58,837 nucleotides of DNA from Bradyrhizobium iriomotense (lineage in GTDB: Bacteria > Pseudomonadota > Alphaproteobacteria > Rhizobiales > Xanthobacteraceae): assembly GCF_030160715.1 (NCBI RefSeq), contig NZ_BSOW01000046.1, forward strand, positions 1 through 58,837. The letters are read 5' to 3'. Shown here in pieces: positions 23,854 through 31,561 of the stretch. Numbering within the stretch: position 1 is the stretch's first letter; the number at the start of each line of letters is the position of its first letter. The notes under the pieces were generated by a model, which did not search any database, was not told where the DNA came from, and was given only the letters and a program-made list of their open reading frames with translations. The position numbers were made by a program, and so were the translations under genes.

Positions 23854-24153
23854 TTACACCGCAATGGCCTCAAGCGACCGGACCAGAGTGCGATGGAGGA
23901 AGAACTCCCAAGGCTTGGTATGCTCGCACTCGGGATCTTCCAGATCGTAAAGGTGCGGCCACTCGCACCCGTAACTGGCCTTCATCTCGGGCGAGACGTG
24001 CTTGGTCCAGTGTCGCCAGATCGCGTCACGGTCCAGGCTGAACTTGTCGGCCAGCGCATCGAGAGACGCGCCACCAGCACGCAGCAATTCAACGCGCCAT
24101 CGCTCGGGATGGCGGCAGACCTGGCAACGGTGATTGGCGATGCGTTCGCCCAT
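23854..24153 (-). CDS. Hypothetical protein with CxxC and HTH-like segment (99 aa)
   Basis: It begins MGERIANHRCQVCRHPERWR, with a CxxC, then SLDALADKFSLDRDAIWRHW, which resembles a helix-turn-helix, and HVSPEMKASYG. The arrangement recalls small phage-type DNA-binding proteins, such as terminase small subunits, but no assignment is safe. It sits alone on the minus strand. Confidence 0.5.
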   Translation of the reverse strand: MGERIANHRCQVCRHPERWRVELLRAGGASLDALADKFSLDRDAIWRHWTKHVSPEMKASYGCEWPHLYDLEDPECEHTKPWEFFLHRTLVRSLEAIAV

Positions 24154-24668
24154 GCGCAGTGCTTCCGTGTTGAACCTGGAAGCCCGCTGCCGCGCGATCT
24201 ACGCGACCCATGAGCACATCGAGCGAACTCGATGGTGGAAATATACGCGATAATCCGTCGCGTTCAAGGAAGAGTTTGTACGCAGCGGTGTGCGTACCGT
24301 TGTGACTACAAATTATTTGCAGAAATATCGGGAAAATCTACACAAGTTGACGGATGTTGTTTCCGCCAACGCGATCAAGAATGAGGGTAGGGAAGTGCAA
24401 CAGCCACCGATCGGCGTCGCGCTGGCGAGTTCGAATGGGTTCGCCTTACGGAGGAAGCCCCCGCCGATGTGTTCGACGGGGGCTGTGCAGGTGGATGGCG
24501 CGAGGCTCTGGCTGGAGGGCTCGAGGTGTCGCATCAAGGACCCGCAGCAACATACTAAGCGATAACAGATCTGCCAGAATGTTATTCAAGTCACTTACAG
24601 GCCACGCGGCGGTCAGATCCAACTCACGAAAAAGTCAAATGGCCGAGCCGGATCGAAGAAATGCCGAA
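24154..24668. other. Gene-poor stretch in the island
   Basis: No gene is supported. It is more AT-rich than its surroundings near 24290-24370. A perfect 8-bp hairpin, AGCCCCCG (24456-24463) with CGGGGGCT (24477-24484), could be a terminator. Confidence 0.4.
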
Positions 24669-24758
24669 CTAGCGTGAGCGCATTGCGTCGATCGCGTGGG
24701 CGATCAAGACCGCTACGCTGGCAGCGATGAGCAGGACAAGCAGCCACGTAATAATCAC
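24669..24758 (-). CDS. Tiny membrane protein (29 aa)
   Basis: A GTG start has GGGAGGTG just upstream. The peptide is one hydrophobic helix (ITWLLVLLIAASVAVLIAHA) ending IDAMRSR, with a basic C-terminus. The tail resembles that of the tiny protein at 41508-41597. It is probably an inner-membrane micro-protein. Confidence 0.45.
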   Translation of the reverse strand: MIITWLLVLLIAASVAVLIAHAIDAMRSR

Positions 24759-24881
24759 GTTCACCTCCCGTCATGGGAATTGAACGCGCTGATGCGTGCA
24801 CAGTCAAAAACAACCCGCCGAAACTCTTAATTTCGGCCTTCGGCTGAGGATTCAAAGCAACTGTTGCGCCCGTAGTCGGTC

Positions 24882-24950
24882 CTATCGGAATGCCATGACG
24901 AGAAGAACCCCAACAACGCACGCCACAAGAGAGAGCAAGTAAATACCCAT
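24882..24950 (-). CDS. Tiny membrane protein (22 aa)
   Basis: It reads MGIYLLSLVACVVGVLL followed by VMAFR: a single membrane helix. The ribosome site is weak (GAGAT). Listed as a candidate because similar tiny hydrophobic frames surround it. Confidence 0.3.
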   Translation of the reverse strand: MGIYLLSLVACVVGVLLVMAFR

Positions 24951-25177
24951 GGCCAAATCTCATGAAACCCAGGGATTTGAGTGAGAATCTTAGGATTTCA
25001 GACGGCTGCTGCCAACTTTTCCCGAGAGCGAAACTGACACAAGTCACAGGATATCGCGTTCAGTCGAACCCTCGCCGAGTCATGTGAGCATCATCACGGA
25101 AGCTTGGTCTCGATCGCTTCATGGTCCGGTTCATGGCTGCACAATGCAGCCCAGGAACTAGGGCGGCGAAGACGAAC

Positions 25178-25309
25178 ATGACTCTGGACCAAGTTTTTAG
25201 TCTCATCACCTTCGCGGCCGGAGCGCTGTTCTACATAATGTTCACAACCTCCCTGCGCCGCAGACTTAGGCGCTGCATGGTTCTCTCGAAAAGCCACCAT
25301 AGGCCATGA
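25178..25309 (+). CDS. Small membrane protein candidate (43 aa)
   Basis: It starts MTLDQVFSLITFAAGALFYI, then MFTTSLRRRLRRC: one hydrophobic helix followed by a basic stretch, a type Nin-Cout signature. GAAG precedes the ATG. Unknown function. Confidence 0.35.
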   Translation: MTLDQVFSLITFAAGALFYIMFTTSLRRRLRRCMVLSKSHHRP

Positions 25310-25326
25310 TCGAGTAGGCGGCAGGC

Positions 25327-25420
25327 GTAGCAATCGTAGCACCCCTAAAGGGGTGTGCTACGCTACACCCCATGCCCCGTAGCAATGCTACAGAATGCTA
25401 CGCTACTGCTACAGTGCTAC
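25327..25420. repeat. GCTAC/GTAGC pentamer cluster
   Basis: Ten copies of GCTAC or its complement occur in 94 bp (25327, 25336, 25357, 25362, 25379, 25387, 25397, 25402, 25408, 25416). The first part forms overlapping palindromes such as GTAGCACCCCT with AGGGGTGTGCTAC. It may be a protein-binding array, for replication or repression of the element. Confidence 0.7.
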
Positions 25421-25528
25421 GGTGCCACATAAAACTGTTCCCCTTTGAAGGATATTTTGATGCGCGATTGAAACGCGCACCGCTGCTCGTTGGTTGGAGA
25501 GTAATCGAAACTGCTCTCGGGAGATCCC

Positions 25529-25621
25529 ATGAGCGACGAGGATATGGCCATGCTGTCCGGGTTGGCCGGCTTAGCCTGGTGGACATACGTCTTTCTGCCT
25601 CTGGTCTATTTCTATATCTGA
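25529..25621 (+). CDS. Tiny membrane protein (30 aa)
   Basis: ATG preceded by CGGGAGATCCC. It starts MSDEDMAMLSGLAGLAWWTY and ends VFLPLVYFYI: an acidic N-terminus then one membrane segment. It follows the GCTAC array and is head to head-convergent with the initiator-like gene. Confidence 0.45.
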   Translation: MSDEDMAMLSGLAGLAWWTYVFLPLVYFYI

Positions 25622-25670
25622 GGACAGAACCTTCCGACTTAGAAGGTTTGGCAACCGTGGCCTGCCACCA

Positions 25671-26267
25671 TCATCCCTCACACTTCGGGGGAACACCCCG
25701 AGATATAGAGGTAGTGTGGGTTTTCCCTCCTAGGACAGTAGTGTGGGTTTCCCACCCTGGGGATTGTTCCTGACAGTGTGGGTTTTCCCTACTGTGACAG
25801 TGTGGGTTTTCCACCCTGGGATTTTGTTTTCGCGATGTCCTCGACTTGGCTTTGCGGGCGAGTCGCGCAAGCAGAATTGCATCGTCGACTGACTTGATGC
25901 GACGCCATTCGTGCGTCGGGTTCGGCGTGCTCTTGCAATTGATGCAGGTTAGCCGAAACAGGTTTGGCCACCTAAACTCACCTGCGCTCGGTCGTCCGCG
26001 CTGCGTCACTTCCACAAAGCCCAACGCCTCAAGCTCGCGGATTGCCGGCGCGATGGCCTGGCGATCCACCCCATATTCTTCGAAGTGCTCATACGTGACG
26101 GGCAGCTTGCCGTTGTCGTTCCCGCCGTGTTGCGCCAGCTCAATACAGATGCGGTCGAACACGCGGTGTGCCGAAAGGCTCAGCACGCGCCATGGTGGAC
26201 TGGACAGCATCTCGATAGTACGGGCAGAGAACTGCCCGTCTATCTGGTTGTTGCGCCTCTTGCCCAA
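25671..26267 (-). CDS. HTH/initiator-like protein of the integrative element
   Basis: 198 residues. The N-terminal half (NNQIDGQFSARTIEMLSSPP, then WRVLSLSAHRVFDRICIELA) followed by GVDRQAIAPAIRELEALGFV resembles a winged-helix DNA-binding domain like that in Rep-type or phage helix-turn-helix proteins found in rhizobial mobile elements. The C-terminal tail is Lys/Arg-rich and contains repeated ENPHC and THTT units that are coded by the DNA repeats described at 25714-25812. It precedes four other minus-strand element genes. A role as replication/initiator factor or regulator is an inference. Confidence 0.6.
   Translation of the reverse strand: MGKRRNNQIDGQFSARTIEMLSSPPWRVLSLSAHRVFDRICIELAQHGGNDNGKLPVTYEHFEEYGVDRQAIAPAIRELEALGFVEVTQRGRPSAGEFRWPNLFRLTCINCKSTPNPTHEWRRIKSVDDAILLARLARKAKSRTSRKQNPRVENPHCHSRENPHCQEQSPGWETHTTVLGGKTHTTSISRGVPPKCEG
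25714..25812. repeat. Iteron-like direct repeats inside the initiator-like gene
   Basis: Four copies of GTGTGGGTTT(T)CC start at 25714, 25741, 25776 and 25800. Spacings are 27, 35 and 24 bases, and the second copy lacks one T, so the copies are read in different frames of the coding strand. This argues that the DNA itself is conserved. Confidence 0.65.
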
Positions 26268-26271
26268 GCGA

Positions 26272-26610
26272 TCAGCTTTCCTTGGCTCGCTTGGCGAGGC
26301 CTTCCAGGAACGTCACCTCGTTCTCGCGCGAGATAAAGACGAACGTGTCGCGCTCCTCGTCCCAGCTTGCGCGCTGGCGAATGATTAGCTCACCGGCCTT
26401 GTTGCGATAGGCCGCTGTCGCACGCTGCTCTTTAAGGATGATGGAATCGTCATCATTCCAGTCGAAGTCATCTTCCGCCTCGCCCACAGGAGTAACCTCC
26501 GCGATGGTCATCTGATCGAGCTTCGCTAGGTCCGCCTTGAGCGTGGGGCTTTCTACAAGAGGCAGGCCGCAGGTCATTTCAAGCTGTCTGGGGATAACGG
26601 GCTTGTTCAT
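26272..26610 (-). CDS. Hypothetical element protein (112 aa)
   Basis: Acidic protein (EAEDDFDWNDDDSIILKEQ) with a C-terminal basic segment; begins MNKPVIPRQLEMTCGLP. It overlaps the next gene upstream by four bases (coupling with 26607-26927). No family recognised. Confidence 0.55.
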   Translation of the reverse strand: MNKPVIPRQLEMTCGLPLVESPTLKADLAKLDQMTIAEVTPVGEAEDDFDWNDDDSIILKEQRATAAYRNKAGELIIRQRASWDEERDTFVFISRENEVTFLEGLAKRAKES

Positions 26611-26927
26611 AGGCGAGCCTCCGCCTCGACAAGTGCGTCAATCATCTCCGTGAGCGATCCGCGTCCTACGACGATATGGCGCGGCGTCGAAATCCAGTTG
26701 CCGTCTTGCCTGCGCTCGAAGATGCGGATCTCAGCTTTCATCGTCCCGTTGTAGTCACGCAGCGTGACGCGAAACTCTTCCCGTCCAGATTTCGTGACCG
26801 AGGCAATGAGCCGTTGCGGCCTAGCAGAGGGCTGGTTATATTCGCGTTCGACCTGCCGTCCAGCTTGGTCAGAATTTCCGCGAACCCCGGCGCCCGCCAG
26901 CGCCGGGTTTTGCATGTCAGAGGCCAT
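26607..26927 (-). CDS. PC4/p15-like hypothetical protein (106 aa)
   Basis: The C-terminal half (REEFRVTLRDYNGTMKAEIR, then IFERRQDGNW) resembles the strand-helix fold of PC4/p15 transcriptional-coactivator proteins, which bind single-stranded DNA. The Gln/Arg-rich N-terminus looks disordered. It lies between the AlpA-like gene and the acidic hypothetical gene. The match is by eye only. Confidence 0.4.
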   Translation of the reverse strand: MASDMQNPALAGAGVRGNSDQAGRQVEREYNQPSARPQRLIASVTKSGREEFRVTLRDYNGTMKAEIRIFERRQDGNWISTPRHIVVGRGSLTEMIDALVEAEARL

Positions 26928-26930
26928 GAT

Positions 26931-27128
26931 CTATGCGGCCTCCGTCGTGCGCGCCGCAATCTTCGATGCAATCCAGGCGTCGACTTCTTCCGAATTCCAC
27001 GCGCGGGACTGCTTCGAAATGGGGAAATTCTTGGGAAACCAGCCCTCACGCATGCCCCGATAAATTTCGGTAGTGCAGAGGCCAGTCCGTTCCTGAACGC
27101 TGCGGATGCGCTCCAGTCGCAGTGTCAT
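26931..27128 (-). CDS. AlpA-family regulator/excisionase-like protein
   Basis: Short 65-residue helix-turn-helix protein: RSVQERTGLCTTEIYRGMRE, then GWFPKNFPISKQSRAWNSEE with VDAWI. This is the pattern of AlpA (MerR-like HTH_17), which in satellite phages and integrative elements activates or assists excision. It lies three bases from the PC4-like gene and near the integrase. Confidence 0.82.
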   Translation of the reverse strand: MTLRLERIRSVQERTGLCTTEIYRGMREGWFPKNFPISKQSRAWNSEEVDAWIASKIAARTTEAA

Positions 27129-27215
27129 TGATTTGTTCTCCGTTGCGTGCGCCTAAGTGCGCTTGCGTTCGGAGAAGTGCCCGAAAAAGTCGGGTGTGTA
27201 TTGATGTCGAATTAG

Positions 27216-27626
27216 CTATTTTCGCAACTTGGGCTTCTGTCCATCGACATATATTTTAAGCAAGGGCATCCATTCGAAAATATCTGCGCTACGCTGATCA
27301 AGCTCTTTTGGCAGCAGCTTGCCGAGATTTTCCTCTCCCCGTCTAAAGCCGCGCTTCACCTGTTCGAATGAAAACCAGCCTCCCTTCGCTCCAGGATATT
27401 GAGCGAGCATTCGCAGGCTCTCAGTTTTTTTGAATCCCCGACTCATGATCCCGCGGACCATCAGATAGACATCTCCAGCGATATCGTCGTCCCACTTTTG
27501 GGGGCGGCCGGTGCTTCTGGTGCGCTTGCGCTCAAAAAACTCGTCGACTTGACGGAGCGTCCAGTCGTCTCCGAAGCGCTTGCGAAGCTTCCGCGTCCAA
27601 AATGCGGCTCGCTTGTTACCCCTCAC
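27216..27626 (-). CDS. Hypothetical protein coupled to integrase (136 aa)
   Basis: Basic, helical N-terminus (MRGNKRAAFWTRKLRKRFG) followed by WTLRQVDEFFERKRTRSTGR. Its start overlaps the integrase stop by four bases. It is likely a helper gene of the element; the function is not readable. Confidence 0.55.
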   Translation of the reverse strand: MRGNKRAAFWTRKLRKRFGDDWTLRQVDEFFERKRTRSTGRPQKWDDDIAGDVYLMVRGIMSRGFKKTESLRMLAQYPGAKGGWFSFEQVKRGFRRGEENLGKLLPKELDQRSADIFEWMPLLKIYVDGQKPKLRK

Positions 27627-28879
27627 TGGCGAGCCCCTCGAGTGACGTTGCCGTCTGTCGATTTCTTACTACTGCAGTAGTCGGCCCAGTCTTGCATCAG
27701 GCGCCGTCGCTTCTCCCGCATGTCGCCGCGCCGGTAGGCCGCCTCGACCTTATCGGAGACCGAATGCGATAGCGCCATCTCTGACATTTCGTTAGGGTAG
27801 GCGGTCTGCTCGCTGCACCAGTCCTTGAACGCGGAGCGGAAGCCGTGAACTGTCGCCACGTCGCCCTCATAGCCCATTTCCTTGAGGGTTTCTGCCATGG
27901 CCATATTCGACAGGCCTTCGCCTTCGTTGCCGCCGGGGAACGCAAATTTGCAGCCATCAACGGCTGGCAGTGCTTCCAGCACAGCAAGGGCGGCGTCGGA
28001 CAGGGGGACGACATGGTCACGCTTCCGCGCTCCCTTCTTGCCCTTCACGCGCTCCTTGGGAACGGTCCAGGTGCCTTCCTTGCGGTCGAACTCGGGCAGG
28101 GTGGCCCCGATCGTGTCCTGAGTGCGCGCGGCCGTCAGGATTGTGAATTCCAACGCGCGGGCGCTGACGCCGTCGCGGGCGCGAAGCTTCGCGATGAACG
28201 AAGGCAACTCGCGATACGGGAGAGCAGGGTGGTGACGAACCGGTTTGACTTGAGACCTCGCCGGCAGCAATTGATCTAGATGGCCCTTCCATCTGGCCGG
28301 GTTTTCGCCGGTCCGCAGTTTGAGAGCCTTGGCCCGGTCTAGAACTTTTTCGATGCGGCCACGGACGCGGCTGGCTGTCTCGGTCTTTGTGTTCCAGATC
28401 GGCTGGAGGATCTTCATGACATGCGCGTCGTCGATTGATCCGACCGGCAGCTTGCCGATAACCGGATACGCATACGCCTCTAGGGTCGCCTCCCACTGCT
28501 TGGCGTGCTTCGGGCTCTTCCAGCCAGACTGGTGCGCCTCGATGTAGCCTTTGGCGCACTCCTCGAAGCTCATCGCTTTGGCCTTCTCGACGGCCAGCGC
28601 GGCCTTCCTGGCATCCCTTTCAGCGATGGGGTCGACCCCGTCCACCACCAGCAGATGCGCGGCGTTGGCTTTCTTGCGGGCATCCGCCAGCTTCACCTTC
28701 GCGACCTCGCCAAGCCCCATCTTCCGGGGAACGCGATTGATCATGAAGCGGAAGACCCAGGCCTTCGTATTGCGGTTGCTGACCTGTAAGTAGAGACCAT
28801 TTCCGTCCCCGTAGAGGCCTGGCTTTAGGTCCTTACGCTCGACAAATTTCACTGAAAGCTTATTCGTTGCGCGCCCCAC
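27623..28879 (-). CDS. int: Tyrosine integrase (P4/DUF4102 type)
   Basis: 418 residues from GTG at 28879, with GAGAGGG upstream. The N-terminal DUF4102-like arm (GLYGDGNGLYLQVSNRNTKA) and the catalytic domain are present: the first Arg (AARTQDTIG), HGFRSAFKDW carrying the His-x-x-Arg, and LSHSVSDKVEAAYRRGD with the later His and the nucleophilic Tyr. All catalytic residues are visible, so it looks functional. It lies 150 bp from the right-hand 14-bp attachment repeat and would recombine at tRNA-Ser. Confidence 0.9.
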   Translation of the reverse strand: MGRATNKLSVKFVERKDLKPGLYGDGNGLYLQVSNRNTKAWVFRFMINRVPRKMGLGEVAKVKLADARKKANAAHLLVVDGVDPIAERDARKAALAVEKAKAMSFEECAKGYIEAHQSGWKSPKHAKQWEATLEAYAYPVIGKLPVGSIDDAHVMKILQPIWNTKTETASRVRGRIEKVLDRAKALKLRTGENPARWKGHLDQLLPARSQVKPVRHHPALPYRELPSFIAKLRARDGVSARALEFTILTAARTQDTIGATLPEFDRKEGTWTVPKERVKGKKGARKRDHVVPLSDAALAVLEALPAVDGCKFAFPGGNEGEGLSNMAMAETLKEMGYEGDVATVHGFRSAFKDWCSEQTAYPNEMSEMALSHSVSDKVEAAYRRGDMREKRRRLMQDWADYCSSKKSTDGNVTRGARQ

Positions 28880-29028
28880 GATCGCCCTCTCGACAAACCT
28901 ACGCACAAATTGATTATGGTTGTGTCCGTAACCGTGCGCAAGAGTCCGCGATGACAATCTCCATATATTTCTGATTTCTATTGAGTATTTGCATTGGTGC
29001 GCAATGGTGCGCAGAGTTCCAGAGCGGA

Positions 29029-29042
29029 CACCCCTTCCGCCA
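29029..29042 (+). repeat. Right attachment repeat (attR candidate)
   Basis: CACCCCTTCCGCCA matches the tRNA-Ser end at 22803-22816 exactly; flanking bases differ. Confidence 0.75.
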
Positions 29043-29069
29043 CTCTCTCGCCTCGTCCGCTGCGGTTCT

Positions 29070-29354
29070 TCACCCGGGACCAAAACTTCTGCCGGCCGCC
29101 GCGGCTGGGTTAATCGCCGTGCGCGTGATCGAAAACTGAACGATGAGGAAAGTCTGCCCGCGGATTCCGGGGCCGTCAGTAACCTCGACACGCCATTTGT
29201 TGTCCCGCCACAACGGACCGTCGGGTCCATCGTCGAGAATCTGGCCGCTCAATTCGATCGCCGCAGCTTCTGCAGCTTCGATATCCGGAAGCTCCAGCCC
29301 GACGTCATCGAAGACGGAAATGCCGTTGTGAACGTGGAAGAAAAAGCGGGTCAT
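29070..29354 (-). CDS. DUF6894-like protein (94 aa)
   Basis: It begins MTRFFFHVHNGISVFDDVGL and continues ELPDIEAAEAAAIELSGQIL, the pattern of short proteins named DUF6894. They are soluble and of unknown role. A longer in-frame start (29402) is less likely because the family begins with this aromatic stretch. Just right of the element boundary. Confidence 0.7.
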   Translation of the reverse strand: MTRFFFHVHNGISVFDDVGLELPDIEAAEAAAIELSGQILDDGPDGPLWRDNKWRVEVTDGPGIRGQTFLIVQFSITRTAINPAAAAGRSFGPG

Positions 29355-29501
29355 CCGCACGACTCCCCTCCCAGGGACGGCAGCGAGAGCGCCCGATCTC
29401 ACTCCGCCAATGTGGGTGACGAGACAAAAATAGACCGGCCGTGGAACCCGGAAGGCGGCTCTTTTGAGGGAGATGAATACCCTTAATGGGTAGGTTTCCG
29501 G

Positions 29502-29705
29502 TCAGAGCCCGAGCCGGCGGACTTCGCCTGGTCGGAGCGCATCTGATTTCACGCGCAAGCGGTGCTGCAAGAGCCTCATGACGTGCCCTTGGCCGACGAC
29601 CAGCGTGACAGCTTCGGCCGCGCGCTCTGGCTCGACCGCTGCAACCCAGTATGACCTTTCCCCGTCGGTCGAGATGACCGCGACTATGGGTAAGCGGACC
29701 ATCAT
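29502..29705 (-). CDS. Small hypothetical protein, paralogue of 36189-36410 (67 aa)
   Basis: Pattern DGERSYWVAAVEPERAAEAV ending RPGEVRRLGL. It aligns along its length with the protein at 36189, including the WVAAV core and xRxGxVRRL tail. Small soluble alpha/beta fold is plausible. ATG-ATG start at 29705. Confidence 0.55.
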   Translation of the reverse strand: MMVRLPIVAVISTDGERSYWVAAVEPERAAEAVTLVVGQGHVMRLLQHRLRVKSDALRPGEVRRLGL

Positions 29706-30002
29706 CAAAGAATTCCATACTGAAAGCCGCAACTGTAAGTTTAAGGAGTTACAAAAACAAGACATGGTCGTGGTTATGGTTAGCGTCGGCAGCCGCCGGC
29801 CAGCTGTCGGGGCCGCTCGGTTCAGGGGTGAACACTCAGCCTTCGCGCCTTTGGCTAGGCTTGCACTTGCCGAAACGCGGGAAGCCCTGTTGGCGCGCGC
29901 AGCGTCTCAGCTCAATTAGTTATGCTTGGTAACAATGTTAGCTCTGACCTAATCGGGCGATTAAGGTCCGCGTCCCGCTTAGTGCAGAGTTCGGGGGCCC
30001 CG

Positions 30003-30179
30003 ATGACCGGTTTCCAAGCCAAGCTAGAACGTTTTGAAAGCCTCGCTGCCGAATGCGAGTTGATTGCCACGCGAATGGATGGAAGCAAGCGCGAGCTATA
30101 CCTGCGGCTAGGCGAGCGCTATCGCGATCGTGTAAACGATCTGCGCGCCCTGATTGCGTCGTTCGATATCGCCGCATAA
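30003..30179 (+). CDS. Hypothetical protein (58 aa)
   Basis: MTGFQAKLERFESLAAECEL with a long helical remainder (RDRVNDLRALIASFDIAA). Probably a coiled-coil or helical-bundle protein. An earlier start at 29922 is in frame but less supported. Confidence 0.4.
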   Translation: MTGFQAKLERFESLAAECELIATRMDGSKRELYLRLGERYRDRVNDLRALIASFDIAA

Positions 30180-30288
30180 AGGCCGGCGGGCCTTTCAAAG
30201 CGGTGCAAGCATTTGCCGGTTCGAGCGCAACGCCTCGAGCGACAGGCGTTGCGCCCTGTTCCTGACAGTTCGGTCCGCACGCTCCTTG

Positions 30289-30750
30289 TCACTCGCAACG
30301 TGGCTGCAGATTGAGGCCTCGCAGGAGAGGAGCCAGTCCGTCCGAACTGCAGGGTTTCACTTCACTCACTTGCTTTGACTTGTCGATCGGAGGTGTCTGT
30401 GACGTCTTCGCATCAGCGGCCCTGCGCGTTTTGATCTGATACTTGGAAGACGCCGGGTCGTGCCAATGGCGCGCAATGAACTTGGGCTGCGTTCGATCGG
30501 CAGTGGGGCTGGCGAGCGGCGGAGCCACAGCGATTGGAGTTGTCAGTTCGGGTGGCTTAGCCACCTCGGCGGCGGTCTTGGGCGCGATTGCTTCCGTGTA
30601 GATCGGAAGCCGATCGCCCTTGTTGCCGCTGACGGCCGGAAAACTCGATGCCATGCCGACTTCGGTAGCCGGTGCCGGCGCGCGGCTCGGGCCGAGCGGG
30701 GAAACCACGCCAACCACGCACATCGTGCAAGCGGCAATCATCCTGATCAT
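30289..30750 (-). CDS. Secreted hypothetical protein, paralogue of 32268-32732
   Basis: 153 residues, signal-like start (MIRMIAACTMCVVGVVSPLG), a Pro/Ala-rich low-complexity middle and a conserved tail, VSEVKPCSSD...LLRGLNLQPRC. The same tail (AEVKPCPSG...LLRALSLPTRC) closes the protein at 32268. The two Cys may form a disulfide. Role unknown. Confidence 0.5.
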   Translation of the reverse strand: MIRMIAACTMCVVGVVSPLGPSRAPAPATEVGMASSFPAVSGNKGDRLPIYTEAIAPKTAAEVAKPPELTTPIAVAPPLASPTADRTQPKFIARHWHDPASSKYQIKTRRAADAKTSQTPPIDKSKQVSEVKPCSSDGLAPLLRGLNLQPRCE

Positions 30751-31279
30751 GTCGATTGGTCCCGACCGTCAAGCGCGCCAAGCGTCGAGTCGGAATTTGC
30801 CCAGAATAAGACGAGAGGCTTATGCAGCGGGTTAGGTCCTGGACTGCGCTCGGTTGAGGATCCCGCAGGCGAATATCTTTAGGCGGTTCCTGCCCCGCTC
30901 CATCGCTGGGGCTGGGGGCTGAATAGCGATGGAGCGGGAGTCGAGGTTTTCGATCGTACCAACGCCGAAATCGACCAAGGTCCTCGACGAGTCACAATGC
31001 GACTGTGATTCTGGCCTGTCGGCGGCCAATGCGTGGCATCATTCGTATTACCCACGATGACTCGGCGCAGGTTGGCCGGTGGCACGTGCCATCGTGCAAC
31101 CGCTCGGAAAAAACTATCGAGTGTTGCAGCGGAGCAATTTTCAAAATCACATTGTTGCCCCAATATCGACACTAGCCGGTCAGGGTTCGACCAGCCGAGA
31201 CTGGCTAGGCCCGGCACACGTTTCGGCGGGGGCAGTGTGCTGGGCCGCCGATACGGGCACATTGTGGCGGACAATTCGA
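30751..31279. other. No supported gene
   Basis: Several overlapping frames exist here but none has a recognisable domain, start site or coding pattern. Confidence 0.4.
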
Positions 31280-31462
31280 ATGAAATCCGACCGGCTACGT
31301 TGGGCGGTAGAGAACGACCGCAAGGACCTCGCTAACTATGAGTCAGACCGACGCTCGGATTGCGACAGCGGTTCCGAGCAGGAGGCTTTGGCCGAGCGCG
31401 TTCTGAAGAATCTCGCGCTGATTCGGGCCTATGAGGCCAAGGCAGATGACAAGGTAGATTAG
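31280..31462 (+). CDS. Hypothetical protein candidate (60 aa)
   Basis: Reads MKSDRLRWAVENDRKDLANY then LAERVLKNLALIRAYEAKAD, a charged helical sequence. Chosen from within a longer frame because the N-terminal part is non-protein-like. Weak evidence. Confidence 0.3.
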   Translation: MKSDRLRWAVENDRKDLANYESDRRSDCDSGSEQEALAERVLKNLALIRAYEAKADDKVD

Positions 31463-31561
31463 CAGCGCAGATCGCTGGCCACGGGTGGTCAAGCGCGATC
31501 AAAACCCGAGGCGATGAAGCCGCCGTCGGATACCGCACGTGCTGGCGTGGACGGGTGCGGC

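Larger units (their letters stand above)
22803..29042. mobile_element. tRNA-Ser-associated integrative element (~6.2 kb)
   Basis: The direct repeat CACCCCTTCCGCCA occurs at 22803-22816 (tRNA 3' end) and 29029-29042. Between the copies lie a P4-type tyrosine integrase (27623-28879), an AlpA-like regulator and an HTH initiator-like gene. The integrase starts about 150 bp from the right repeat. No cargo of obvious benefit is seen apart from a cold-shock protein and tiny membrane proteins. The boundaries are an inference from repeat and integrase position. Confidence 0.75.

Noticed and set aside
25327..25420. GCTAC cluster as a CRISPR array
   Set aside because: Repeat units are five bases with irregular spacing; there are no uniform spacers and no cas genes.
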